A DNA stretch of 64,000 nucleotides from Lentzea kentuckyensis (GCF_002150765.1 NZ_MUYM01000028.1:130815-194814); one strand, 5' to 3'; positions 45,767-55,126 are shown, counted from the stretch's first letter. The notes: a model not told the origin generated them from the sequence alone. A program made the numbers and translations.

Positions 45767-45829
45767 AACCGACACACAACTGACATTTGCTGCTGGCGAA
45801 GTTAGCACAACTAGCCAAGGATGTCGGTT
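45767..45829. promoter_or_regulatory. MFS/TetR divergent control region
   Basis: AACCGACA (45767-45774) and TGTCGGTT (45822-45829) form a perfect 8-bp inverted repeat 47 bases apart. On the minus strand CCGACA (45827-45822), a 17-base spacer and TAACTT (45804-45799) make a good promoter for the MFS gene. It contains the TTGTGCTA phrase also seen before both ferredoxin genes. Confidence 0.6.
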
Positions 45830-45843
45830 GATAGGCTTCGGGG

Positions 45844-46467
45844 ATGGTCACCGATACCGAGCGCCAGTTGCGGTCCGACGCCGCGCGCAACGTGCACCGC
45901 ATCGTGAGTGCCGCACGTGAGGCGTTCGCTGACGATGGCCCGGATGTGCCGCTCGAGGAGATCGCTCGCCGCGCCGAAGTGGGTATCAGGACGCTCTACC
46001 GGCACTTTCCGCACAAGGGTGACCTGGTTCGGGCCGTTCTCGGCCAGGCTGTCGCCGAGGAGCTCGTACCCGCGACCGAACGTGCGCTCGAGGACGAGAA
46101 CCCGCTGCGTGGCTTGACCACGTTGATCGAAGCGGCCATGGCCATCGTGGCTCGCGAGCAGAACATCCTGGCCGCCGCGAGAAATGCCGGCTACATCTCG
46201 CCCGGACTGTCCGCCGCGTTCTTCGAGACGCTGACCCTGCTCGCGCGGCGGGCTCAGCAGGCCCGCCTCCTGCGGGCGGACCTCGTCCCCGATGACCTGC
46301 AAAGGATCATGGCGATGGTCATCAGTGTGCTCTGGAGCATGGATTCCGAGAGCGAGGGCTGGCGCCGCTACCTCGGCTTTCTCCTCGACGGGCTCTCGCC
46401 GGCCGCGGCCAGCGTCCAGCCTCCGGCCGTGCCTGTGGTGAAGAAGCAGGACAACCGGCTCCCCTGA
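45844..46467 (+). CDS. TetR-family regulator, paralogue of the one at 32231
   Basis: A 207-residue protein with helix-turn-helix VPLEEIARRAEVGIRTLYRHFPHKGDLV and ligand-domain phrases (TTLIEAAMAIVAREQNIL, GWRRYLGFLLDGLSPAAA) matching the cassette 1 regulator along its whole length. It is divergent from the MFS exporter. It may also control cassette 2, whose promoter lies about 0.9 kb downstream. Confidence 0.9.
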   Translation: MVTDTERQLRSDAARNVHRIVSAAREAFADDGPDVPLEEIARRAEVGIRTLYRHFPHKGDLVRAVLGQAVAEELVPATERALEDENPLRGLTTLIEAAMAIVAREQNILAAARNAGYISPGLSAAFFETLTLLARRAQQARLLRADLVPDDLQRIMAMVISVLWSMDSESEGWRRYLGFLLDGLSPAAASVQPPAVPVVKKQDNRLP

Positions 46468-46504
46468 TCCGGCCGCGCAGGCCCCTCCGCACGTTGTTCG
46501 CCCT

Positions 46505-46560
46505 GCTCAGCCATGGGAATCCGCTCCGGATTCCCGTCACTTGTGGGCGGTTGGCTGAGC
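46505..46560 (+). terminator. Nested hairpin after the TetR gene
   Basis: An outer stem GCTCAGCCA (46505-46513) with TGGCTGAGC (46552-46560) encloses an inner stem GGGAATCC (46515-46522) with GGATTCCC (46528-46535). It lies 40 bases after the stop and 140 bases before the DedA gene. It is probably a terminator; a leader structure for the DedA mRNA is also possible. Confidence 0.55.
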
Positions 46561-46699
46561 TACTCAGCGTGTCGGGAGTCGCACCGCTCGTGACATCTCA
46601 GGGTTGATCTCAGGGTGAACCCCGAGGCATCCTCGATGCAACTGGCACCATACTGCCAATTGAGCAACGAGGAACCCATTCATAGAGAGGTGCCACCTG

Positions 46700-47326
46700 A
46701 TGGTGAACATTGTGGACTGGCTGCAGTCGCTGCCGGCCCCTGGACTCGTCGCCGGTGCGGGAGTGATCGCTCTCGCCGAGTCCACTGTGGGCGTCGGGTT
46801 CTTCATGCCGGGGCAGGCGGCCATGATGATCGCCTCGGCCTCCGTCGGATCGGTGCCCGGATTCCTGGCCCTGTGGGCGGTGGTTACGGTCGGAGCCCTC
46901 GTGGGCAACGTGATCGGGTTCGAGCTCGGCCGCCGCGTCGGACCTGCGGTGCGCGAGACGAAACTCATCAGGAAATACGCTGCCGGCGCCTGGGACAAGG
47001 CGGTGGCCCTGCTCGAACGGCACGGCCGCCGGGCTGTGTTCATCGGTCGGCTGACCCCGACCGGGCTCGTGAACAGCGTTGTGCCCGTCGTCGCCGGCGC
47101 GGCACGCATGTCGTACGGCACGTTCCTGCCTCCGTTGGTGGCGGGCGCGGTCTGCTCGACAGGACTGATCCTCCTGGTCGGCGCCGGAATCGCCGCGAGT
47201 CTGAAGAACGTCAGCGACATCGTTCTCATCGTCGGCGGCTCGGTCCTCGTGCTCGTCGCGACGATCGTGATTATCAAGCGCCGCAAGGAGAAGTCTGCGG
47301 TAGGCGCAGTTCCCGCCCAGCCCTGA
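46700..47326 (+). CDS. DedA-family membrane protein
   Basis: A 208-residue protein with the DedA pattern (LAESTVGVGFFMPGQAAMM, GNVIGFELGRRVG, VFIGRLTPTGLVNSVVPVVAG) and a C-terminal helix followed by a Lys/Arg-rich tail. It is a distant paralogue of the protein at 26124. Its expected role is in lipid-carrier recycling or membrane homeostasis. It lies alone between the TetR gene and cassette 2. Confidence 0.85.
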   Translation: MVNIVDWLQSLPAPGLVAGAGVIALAESTVGVGFFMPGQAAMMIASASVGSVPGFLALWAVVTVGALVGNVIGFELGRRVGPAVRETKLIRKYAAGAWDKAVALLERHGRRAVFIGRLTPTGLVNSVVPVVAGAARMSYGTFLPPLVAGAVCSTGLILLVGAGIAASLKNVSDIVLIVGGSVLVLVATIVIIKRRKEKSAVGAVPAQP

Positions 47327-47333
47327 CAGCAAG

Positions 47334-47393
47334 TGACAGTCAACTGCAACTTGTGCTACTGTCGACAACAGGACGAACTTGCAGTCGCATGCA
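47334..47393 (+). promoter_or_regulatory. Promoter and operator of P450 cassette 2
   Basis: TGACAG (47334-47339), a 17-base spacer and TACTGT (47357-47362) make a strong sigma-A-like promoter. Downstream, ACTTGCAGTCGCATGC (47378-47393) is the same sequence as in the cassette 1 control region. AACTGCAACTTGTGCTA in the spacer also echoes it. Cassette 2 lacks the 24-bp perfect palindrome. Confidence 0.75.
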
Positions 47394-47417
47394 TGATCTG
47401 ATCGTGAGGTGATCCAG

Positions 47418-47615
47418 ATGAAGGTGACAGTTGAGGCCGACAAGTGCGTGGCCGCAGGGCAGTGCGTGTTGCTCGCGCCGGAGGTTTTCGACCAGCGTGA
47501 CGAGGACGGCGTCGTGATCCTGCTGGACGAGATGCCCGCAGTCGGCCACCACGACGCGGTCCGCGAGTCGGCGATGGTGTGTCCGGCCGCGGCCATCCAC
47601 CTGGCCGAGCGATGA
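47418..47615 (+). CDS. 3Fe-4S ferredoxin of P450 cassette 2
   Basis: A 65-residue ferredoxin with Cys10, Cys16 and Cys55, nearly identical to the one at 32964. GAGGTGATCC stands before the ATG at 47418. The stop overlaps the reductase start (ATGA), as in cassette 1. Confidence 0.93.
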   Translation: MKVTVEADKCVAAGQCVLLAPEVFDQRDEDGVVILLDEMPAVGHHDAVRESAMVCPAAAIHLAER

Positions 47616-48790
47616 ACCGGGTGGTCATCGTCGGTGCGTCGGCCGGTGGGCTGTGCACGGCGGAGGCGTTGCGCAGGCGGGGGTTCGAGGGGGTGATCAC
47701 GCTTGTCGGCGAGGAGCCGGATCGTCCCTACGACCGGCCGCCGCTGTCCAAACAGGTGCTGGCCGGGCAGTGGGAGCCGGACCGGCTGGCCCTGCGCTCC
47801 GACGCTGCTCTCGACGACCTCGACCTGGATCTGCGCTTGGGCGTGTCGGCGACCGGGCTGGACACCACGCGGCGCGTGGTGACTCTGGCCGATGACAGCC
47901 GCGTTCCCTACGACGCCCTGGTCGTCGCGACGGGCGTACGTCCCCGCAGGCTGCCGGGATGCCCGGATGGGGTGCACGTGTTGCGCACCGTGGCGGATGC
48001 GGTGGCGTTGAGGGAAAGGCTGCGGCCGGGACGCCGGCTGGTGATCGTCGGCGCGGGGTTCGTGGGCGCGGAGGTCGCCGCCACCGCCCGTGCTCTCGGA
48101 GTCGAGGTGACGATGCTGGAGTCGGCGCCCGTCCCGCTGGCGTTGGCGGTGGGTGAAGATGCCGGCCGGTTCCTGACCCGTCTGCACCGCGATCACGGCG
48201 TGCGGATCCACACCGGCGCCGTGGTCACCGAGATCACCGCCGCGGGCGTCCGGCTCGCGGACGGGACGCACATTCCGGCCGACGACGTGCTGGTGGCGGT
48301 CGGTTCGGTGCCCAACACCGACTGGCTGACCGGCAGTGGCCTGACCGTCCACAACGGACTCGTGTGTGACGAGTACTGCGCCGCCGCACCCGGCGTCTAC
48401 GGAGTCGGCGACGTGGCCCGCTGGCACAACCCGTTGTTCGGCACGGACATGAGGATCGAGCACCGCACCAACGCCGCCGAGCAGGGCATGGCCGTGGCCC
48501 ACAACCTGCTCAACCGCGAGGCGCCAAAGCCGTTCGCGCCGGTCCCGTACTTCTGGTCCGACCAGTACGACGTGAAGATCCAAGCCTACGGCAACCTCCG
48601 TGACCACGACGAGGTCCTTGTCCTGGACAGCGATCTCGCGGCACGTCAACTCCTCGTCGTCTACCGCACCGGTGACCGCCTGACCGGCGTGCTCGCCGCA
48701 GGCAAGTCCCCCAAGGTCCTGCGCGCCTGGCGCGCATTCATCGCCACCGGCGCCTCGTGGCGCTCCGCACTCGCCGCAGCCGCGGCCTGA
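47612..48790 (+). CDS. NAD(P)H-dependent ferredoxin reductase
   Basis: A 392-residue FAD enzyme of the putidaredoxin-reductase type. FAD motif VVIVGASAGGLCTAEALRRRG, VVATGVRPR, NAD motif LVIVGAGFVGAEVAATA, and FAD motif 2 GVYGVGDVARW are all present, as is the C-terminal FWSDQYDVKIQ signature. It passes electrons from NAD(P)H to the ferredoxins. It is the only intact reductase in the window, so it may serve all four P450s. Confidence 0.94.
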   Translation: MNRVVIVGASAGGLCTAEALRRRGFEGVITLVGEEPDRPYDRPPLSKQVLAGQWEPDRLALRSDAALDDLDLDLRLGVSATGLDTTRRVVTLADDSRVPYDALVVATGVRPRRLPGCPDGVHVLRTVADAVALRERLRPGRRLVIVGAGFVGAEVAATARALGVEVTMLESAPVPLALAVGEDAGRFLTRLHRDHGVRIHTGAVVTEITAAGVRLADGTHIPADDVLVAVGSVPNTDWLTGSGLTVHNGLVCDEYCAAAPGVYGVGDVARWHNPLFGTDMRIEHRTNAAEQGMAVAHNLLNREAPKPFAPVPYFWSDQYDVKIQAYGNLRDHDEVLVLDSDLAARQLLVVYRTGDRLTGVLAAGKSPKVLRAWRAFIATGASWRSALAAAAA

Positions 48791-48810
48791 CACTCTCCAG
48801 GAGGACTTCC

Positions 48811-50013
48811 ATGACCACCAGCGAACTTCCGGTCTTTCCCGCCGATCGCGACGCCCGCTGCCCGCTCGACCCGGCTCCTCCCTACCAGGAGTGGCGCGAG
48901 ACGGGTGGTCTGCGCAAGGTGAACTGGCAGGGCTATGAGGTGTGGGCCGTGAGCCGGTACGAGGACATCAAGTTCGCGATGACCGACCCGCGCATCAGTG
49001 CGGAGGTTCCGCAGCAGCAGGCCGGCGGGGCCAACGAGCATCACGGCGGCAACGCACCCAGGTTCTTTCCTCGTATGGACGATCCTGAGCATGCCGTGCT
49101 GCGGCGGATGCTGACCAAGGACTTCACGGTCAAGCGGGTCAACGCGCTGCGCCCCGAGATCGAGAAGATGGCGAACGAGTTCATCGACACGATGGTCGCG
49201 GGCGGCGGTCCGGCCGACCTGGTGCAGGCCTACGCGCTGCCCATCCCGTCACTGGTCATCTCCCTGCTGCTCGGCGTGCCGTACTCCGACCACCAGTTCT
49301 TCCAGGACATCACCGGTGTGCTGATGAGCCGCACCGCCACGGAAGAGGAGAAGCAGCCGGCCAGGGGAAAGATCTTCGGCTACCTGTACGAACTGGTGGC
49401 CCGCAAGCAGGCTGAGCCGGACGACGCGCTGATCAGCCGCCTGATCCACGAGTACCTGCCGACCGGGGAACTGTCGCGCGAGACCATCGCCATGAACAGC
49501 TTCATCCTGCTCAACGCCGGTCACGAGACCACGGCCAACATGATCGGCCTGGGCACCCTGGCGCTGCTGGAGAACCCGGACCTCCTGGCCCGCCTCCGCG
49601 ACACCGACAACCCCAGGCTGATCTCCAATGCGGTCGAGGAACTGTTGCGGTACCTGACGATCGTGCACAGCCTTGTCGCCCGCGTGGCCAAGGAGGACAT
49701 CGAGATCGGCGGCACGCTCGTGCGCGCCGGCGAAACTCTGATCATGAACCTGCCCGCCGCCAACCGCGACCCGGCGTTCCGCGAGAACCCCGACACCATC
49801 GACATCGACCGGTTCCCGCTGGGGCACATGGCCTTCGGTTACGGCGTCCACCAGTGCCTCGGCCAGACCCTGGCTCGCGCCGAACTGGAGATCGCACTGC
49901 CCACCCTGCTGCGCCGCCTGCCGGACCTGCGGCTCGCGGAATCGATCGAAGAGATCCGGTTCCGCAACGACATGAACATCTACGGCGTCCACGAGCTCAT
50001 GGTCGAGTGGTGA
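48811..50013 (+). CDS. Cytochrome P450 (cassette 2)
   Basis: A 400-residue P450 nearly collinear with that at 33390: I-helix AGHETT, ExxR in EELLRYL, and heme loop FGYGVHQCLG with Cys349. A GGAGGA site precedes the ATG. The differences cluster in a short segment after ISAEV, in a variable loop near residue 190 and before the heme loop, which could change substrate choice. Confidence 0.93.
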   Translation: MTTSELPVFPADRDARCPLDPAPPYQEWRETGGLRKVNWQGYEVWAVSRYEDIKFAMTDPRISAEVPQQQAGGANEHHGGNAPRFFPRMDDPEHAVLRRMLTKDFTVKRVNALRPEIEKMANEFIDTMVAGGGPADLVQAYALPIPSLVISLLLGVPYSDHQFFQDITGVLMSRTATEEEKQPARGKIFGYLYELVARKQAEPDDALISRLIHEYLPTGELSRETIAMNSFILLNAGHETTANMIGLGTLALLENPDLLARLRDTDNPRLISNAVEELLRYLTIVHSLVARVAKEDIEIGGTLVRAGETLIMNLPAANRDPAFRENPDTIDIDRFPLGHMAFGYGVHQCLGQTLARAELEIALPTLLRRLPDLRLAESIEEIRFRNDMNIYGVHELMVEW

Positions 50014-50023
50014 CGCGGACGCC

Positions 50024-50095
50024 GTGACCGAGCTGGGACTCGGCGGCAAGGACAACGCCATCGCGCCGATAGCCGCCACCCGCATCCTCCCGTAG
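50024..50095 (+). pseudogene. SDR gene reduced to 24 codons (cassette 2)
   Basis: GTG 50024 opens a frame reading VTELGLGGK followed directly by DNAIAPIAATRIL and a stop. The first part matches the start (MTDLRFDGK) and the second the segment VNAIAPIAATRML of the SDR at 34598. About 540 bp between them and everything after have been deleted. Confidence 0.85.
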
Positions 50096-50296
50096 CCGAG
50101 CTACACGATCAGACGGGCTGCACCGTGCCGGCGGACTTCCGGTCGAGAGACCGCGCGCCTTTCTGGGCCATCGCGGCAGGTTCGAGAATCAGCGGCTGAG
50201 CCCTGAAGCTCATTCGTCCGTCGGCAACACCCGTTGTTCCAACCACTGCACCTTGTCGCGTCGATCAGTCCACGTCGAAACGAGAGGTTCTCCACT

Positions 50297-50761
50297 ATGT
50301 CCGAAAACGATCGCGGGTTCGTCACAAGATTGGTCACCCGTCTGACGGCGATCCCACTCCGTGTGCGTTACCTGGTGGCAGGGCTGGGTTTCGGCCTCGG
50401 CTGGATCGGGCAGCTGGGGCCACTGTGGGTGCGAGCCCTGGTCATGTCGGTGGTGCTCCTTGTCGTTCCTGTGCTCCTACACTTCGTCCGGGTACGCCTG
50501 ATCAAGGTGCGTCTGCGGGAGGACGGCAGGCGAGGTTCATTGCTCCGATTCACCGTCGCGAAGGCGATTCTGGTGGCCTTCGTGGTCGTCACGTCGTGGG
50601 CGTTGCAATCCGTGAGCCCCTTCGCCGATCTCATCGCCGGGGCGTGCATGGCGGCGATCGTGGCCATCCTGGGCCCCGTTCTGCATTCGCGCATGCTCAC
50701 CCGCCCGCGCGCGCCGGAACCCGAGCACACCATGGCCACGACCGCCACGAAGGACGGGTGA
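50297..50761 (+). CDS. Membrane protein of unknown function
   Basis: A 154-residue protein with about four hydrophobic segments (VRYLVAGLGFGLGWIG, ALVMSVVLLVVPVLLHFV, AKAILVAFVVVTSWALQ, ADLIAGACMAAIVAILGPVL). The start at ATG 50297 follows GAGAGG. No family is recognised. The 283 bp upstream hold no other gene besides the SDR scrap. Confidence 0.6.
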   Translation: MSENDRGFVTRLVTRLTAIPLRVRYLVAGLGFGLGWIGQLGPLWVRALVMSVVLLVVPVLLHFVRVRLIKVRLREDGRRGSLLRFTVAKAILVAFVVVTSWALQSVSPFADLIAGACMAAIVAILGPVLHSRMLTRPRAPEPEHTMATTATKDG

Positions 50762-50784
50762 CGTCGTGATCGATCCCGTGGTCC

Positions 50785-51430
50785 TCATCCAGAGGCTCGG
50801 ACAGCTTCTGCCGCTCGGACGTTCTCGATCTTCTTCGGGTGGCGATGGATTTCGTCGAGACGGTCACGCTGACCGGGCAGCGCCAGTACATTCTCGCCGT
50901 CATCCACCACGCCAGCCGGCGTGTGTGGATCGTCGGCACCACCGCGCACCCCACCCATGCCTGGGTCACCCAGGCCATTCGCAACTTGCTCATGGACCTC
51001 GAGGACACCGGATACGTCGCGCGGATCAGGTTCCTCATCCGTGATCGAGACGCCAAACATCCCGCGTTGATCGACGACGTCCTCGGTTCCGTGGGGATTG
51101 CGACGGTGCCGACCGGTGTCCGGATGCCCCGCATGAACTCCATCATCGAACGCTGGGTCAAGACACTTCGCGCCGAACTGCTGGACCGCACGCTGATCTG
51201 GAATCAGGCCCACCTACGACGTGCGCTGCGCGAGTACGAGCGGCACCACAACAAGCACCGAACCCACCGATCACTCGCCGCCGCAGCACCCTTGAGAGCC
51301 CGGCCCAGCCTCTTGAGCCCGCCCAGATCGAACACCTCACCATAGGTCGACAGGACCGTCTCGGCGGAGTCATCCATGAGTATCGCTATGCCGCTTAACC
51401 TGCATGGATGAGGTTTTCGGCACGCACAAG
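50785..51430 (+). pseudogene. IS transposase without its head, frameshifted, with intact 3' end
   Basis: The rve core is readable: DFVETVTLTGQRQYILAV (first Asp), FLIRDRDAKHPALIDD (second Asp region) and MPRMNSIIERWVKTLR (Glu). After AAAAPLRARP the frame shifts and continues as PAQIEHL and GRQDRLGGVIHEYRYAA, with its stop near 51399. The conserved 3' end (GAGGTTTTCGGCACGCACAA) runs to 51430 and cuts into a defence gene on the other strand. The N-terminal 150 residues are missing. Confidence 0.8.
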
Positions 51431-52644
51431 GTCCGTTGGTCATGTGCGATCCGCCGGACGCGGTCGTCGTTGTCCAGATCGAACCTGCGGCACGCGAAGA
51501 CCAGCCGCATCTCCGGAAACGCTCGCGCCTCTCGGACAAGGGACGCGATGACGTCCATCGCGGCGGGAAATCGGCCGGAGGCTTTGCTGATCGCGTCCAG
51601 CTGGTCGATCACGAGCGCGCACCGCCGCCCTGCGGCTGAGGTCGCGAGCGCGGCGACCGGTGAACTGCTCAGACCTAGTCGCCGCCCGAGCTCCGCTGTC
51701 GACACGAACGGATCCACGCGGTCGAGGCGGGACGCAGCGACCACCCACCCTTACTCCAGCAGGGATGTGACCGCCTGGTGCAACACCGCCGACTTGCCGC
51801 CACCGGCACTGCCGACCGCGAACACCACATCACGTCCGCCGTCGATCGCACCGACGATCGACCCCGCGACCGATCGCGGGATGACCGGCTCGAAGAGCTC
51901 GGCTTCGACACCGGCCATCCATGTCTCGCGTGCCGAGGTGATCTCGGCGGTCGCAGTCTGCCGCCTGGTGTCCTTGGTGCGCCGGAGTCCGTGCTCGGCG
52001 AGCTTCCGGTCGAGCGCGTTGATGTCGAGTGACTGGCTGATGCTGGTGTCCGCGATCTCGCCGAGTGCCAGGACCGCTGCGTCCGGTGGTAGGCCGGCGA
52101 GGTGAACCTCGGCGAGCATCGCGTTGTGGCTCCGGATCAGCGTCTCGTCCGGCCACTTCACCTGGATCAGCGTCAGCGCCTGCCACGCTGCGGAGGGAGA
52201 GCCGAAGGCTGGGTCCGCTGCCAGGCTGGAGAAGGCCTTCGTCAGGTCCTTGTTCGACTCGAGGTCAGCGGTGAAAGACGTTAGGTCTGCGGATCGGAGT
52301 GCACGGCCGGCCAGTTCGTCCAGAACTCGCGCGGGGACGGTTGAAACGAACCAGAACTTCCTGCCCTTGCTCGTGTGGTCGGCCGCGTGCCGTAGAACAC
52401 CCTTCGCCCGCAGGTCGCCGAGCGACCATTCGTTCGAGTTGCCGATCTGCCGCTTGACCTGGTGCAGGTGTTGCTCGTTCCCGCGGTACAGGACGAACTC
52501 AGCCCCCTCGCCGAGCTCGCCGAGCGGCTCGATCGTGATCGAGTCCGCGTTCCCGGCGATGACCTCCAACAGGTGCCAGACGACCCACAGCTTCTCGTAG
52601 TAGTTGCCCAGCTTGTCCGCCTCACCACCGGAACGTGGGCTCAC
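51430..52644 (-). pseudogene. Nuclease-STAND NTPase defence gene with a nonsense codon and IS truncation
   Basis: The first 66 residues (GGEADKLGNYYEKLWVV, Glu49, HQVKRQ with Gln62 and Lys64) resemble a Cap4/REase-type nuclease domain. A helical middle leads to Walker A GSAGGGKS (278-285). Codon 298 is TAA (51753-51751). The same frame then goes on without shift as VVAASRLDRVDPF and a Walker B-like ALVIDQLDAI up to about 51430, where the IS end begins. The rest of the NTPase and its sensor part are gone. The uninterrupted frame after the stop indicates a recent single-base loss. Confidence 0.7.
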
Positions 52645-52834
52645 CGCGACCTCCCCAACCGTGCACGACCTGCGCGCAACGGTCGACCGTGCCCCGTGAA
52701 CTGCGCTGAACCCAGTATGTAGGCGACGCTTGCCGAGATCGACAGCGGTGTCGCAAGCCGACAGGTTTCATGTCGATCTTCGTGCACCGGCCTCACCAGG
52801 CTAGTGACCAGCGACCCCCAACCCCAAACAGCTC

Positions 52835-54433
52835 CTAGGACGGCAGGCCCGGTATGTCGCGGCGAGCGTGGAGAAGGCACTGGGGGCGTTGCCGGTGGTG
52901 GCCGATTACTGCCGTCGTCTGGTCCTGGCGGGGATCATCGATCGTGCGTGCCCGGTGCGTGATCTCGCGTATGTGAGCCACGGTCAGGTGATCGAGGCGT
53001 TGATCGCGAACCGGCTCACGTCACCGGCGTCTCTGGTGCGGGTGACGCAGTGGGCCGAGCAGTGGGCGGTCGAGGAGGTCTTCGGCGTCGCCGCCGGGCG
53101 GTTGAACGACGACCGGATCGGAAGGGCGCTGGACGCGATCGCACCCGAGCTGGAAGCGATCGTCGGATCGGTTGGCGCTCAAGCGATCTCGGAGTTCGGC
53201 TTGGACGTCTCGCAGCTTCATTGGGACATGACGTCGATCTCCCTGCACGGGGCCTTCGAGGATCTCGACGCGGACTATCCGGCCTTGACGTACGGCCATC
53301 CCAAGGACCGCCGTCATGACCTCAAACAGGTTCAGGCCGGGCTGGCTGTCACCGCGGACGGCGCGGTGCCGGTGTTCCACCGCGCCTACGACGGCAACGC
53401 CAGCGAAGTGGCCCAGGTCGTCGCGACGATGACCGCGCTGACGACGATGGCCGCACCACGGGACTTTCTGCTGATCGGCGACTCCAAGCTGGTGTCCTAC
53501 GGCAATCTCGTGGCGATGACCGAAGCCGGCGTCGCGTTCCTGGCGCCCGCGTCCACGACCTACGTGCCAGCCGATGTCCTTGCCACTGGACATCCACACC
53601 GCTGTCGAGGTCGACCACGTGGCCGAGCGGGATCTGGGCAAGCCCGCCGCCCAGCGCGGCCGGTGGCGGGTCGTCGAGGACGTCATGACGCTGGCCGCGC
53701 CGCGCAAGAAGGATCCGGTCCTCACCCTGCGACGGGTGTTCGTGCATTCCACCGCCCGCGCGCAGGCCGCCGTCACCGCACGGGAACGCAGACTCGACCA
53801 AGCCCGCGATGATCTCGAGCGGCTGACGCGCGGGCTGGGCAGCCGTCACTACCCCGACGCCGCGTCGGTCACCGCCCGGATCGCCGCGATCAGCCGGGTC
53901 AGCGGCGTGCTGCGCACCACGGTGGGCACCGACCCGGCCACAGGCAAACCCACCTTGGTCTGGTCGTTCGACGACCAGGCCCTGGCCGCAGAGGCGGCCA
54001 TCGACGGCTGGCACGCGCTGCTGACCAACCTCGACCCCGCACACGCCGACGCGGCCGAGGTGCTGCGCCGTTACAAGGGCCAGGAGACCGTCGAACGCCG
54101 TTACAGCGCGATCAAGGGACCACTGGCCGTGGCACCGCTGTTCCTCAAGAACAACCGGCGGATCGCCGCGCTGATCACCGTGATCTGCCTGGCCCTGCTG
54201 ATCTTCTGCCTGATCGAGCGCCAGACACGCCTGGCCATCGCACCACAGACCACACTCGACGGGCTCTACGTCGAGCGACCGGCCAAACCCACCGGCCGGC
54301 TGATCTTCGAAGCCTCGCCCGACTCCGTCTCATCCCAGCCACCGCAAACGAACCACCCGGCATCCCACAACCATCACCACTACAAGCCCGACTCCTGGCC
54401 CTGCTCGAGATAGATCCGACCAGACCAAGGTGA
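52835..54433 (+). mobile_element. IS1634-type transposase with two frameshifts
   Basis: The first frame (to about 53580) has SVEKALGALPVVADYCRRL, HGQVIEALIANRL, LHWDMTSISLHG and FLLIGDSKLVS; the next continues with VEVDHVAERDLGKPA, RRVFVHSTARAQA and KGQETVERRYSAIKGPLAVAPLFL. A third frame after about 54320 gives the family end LLEIDPTRPR with stop 54431-54433. The three DDE-type acidic positions lie in different frames. IS1634 elements belong to the IS4-like superfamily. The termini could not be located by eye. Confidence 0.8.
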
Positions 54434-54605
54434 TCAACAGCCACGTGCGGAAGACGGATCTAGATGATCGTCGCGATCCACCAGGCTGATCAGGATCCGG
54501 TCCGCCAACTGAGCCTGGACGCGGAGAGCGGCACGATCGGCCGGACGGGGCCGTCGCCGACCTGCTGCCAGCGAATGACCCGAAAACTTCGAAGCTGTTC
54601 ACGCT

Positions 54606-54647
54606 CTGACGCGCGAGCGCAGGACGGGCTCAGCGCTCGCGCGTCAG
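54606..54647. terminator. Perfect 14-bp hairpin
   Basis: CTGACGCGCGAGCG (54606-54619) pairs with CGCTCGCGCGTCAG (54634-54647) around a 14-base loop. It lies 20 bases past the stop of the minus-strand secreted-protein gene, for which it is a good terminator. Confidence 0.7.
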
Positions 54648-54667
54648 ACAACGGTGCGTCGCGACGA

Positions 54668-55126
54668 TCAGGTCTGGCACTGAGCGGTCACGGCGCCGGT
54701 CCAGTTGCTCCAAGCGCCTCCCGCGGGCCTGACGTGGATGCGGATCTCGGCCTTGGGGTTCCGCAGGCCGCAGACGCGGCTCACGCTGGCGACTTCAATG
54801 GGGCCGACGGCGCCACGGGCGGGGACGCTGGTGCGTCCGTTGCCCATTTTGGACCAGTCGCCGCCCTCGACGATGCGGAAGAACGCTTCGTACTCGACCG
54901 TGGCGGCGTGAGCGCTGGTGTTCCTCAGCTTGACGTGGGCCTTGATCTCGCGCATGGGGACCCGCCCCTCGTTGAACTTGTCGGCGCTGATGCAGCCGTT
55001 GGCGCCGATGGCCACGCTGGAGACGGAGCCACCGCAGGCGATGGCGGTGGCGTTGGCGCCGGCGGCAGGAAGCAGCATGGCGAGCGCAGTGGCTGCGAAC
55101 AGAGCCGTGGTGCGAATCAATCGCAT
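54668..55126 (-). CDS. Small secreted protein
   Basis: A 152-residue protein with a signal peptide (RTTALFAATALAMLLPAAGANA, cleavage after ANA) and a mature beta-rich domain with four Cys (ACGGS, GCIS, VCGLR, AQCQT), which probably form two disulfides. No family is recognised; similar small secreted proteins are common in actinomycetes. It is divergent from the SARP gene at 55253. Confidence 0.7.
   Translation of the reverse strand: MRLIRTTALFAATALAMLLPAAGANATAIACGGSVSSVAIGANGCISADKFNEGRVPMREIKAHVKLRNTSAHAATVEYEAFFRIVEGGDWSKMGNGRTSVPARGAVGPIEVASVSRVCGLRNPKAEIRIHVRPAGGAWSNWTGAVTAQCQT

Noticed and set aside
46610-48793. A 727-codon minus-strand open frame across DedA, ferredoxin and reductase genes
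   Set aside because: It is antisense to three genes with clear motifs and has no motif of its own.
50766-50838. Small protein start (MIDPVVLIQRLGQLLPL) before the IS remnant
   Set aside because: It runs into the transposase remnant in the wrong frame and has no support as a separate gene.
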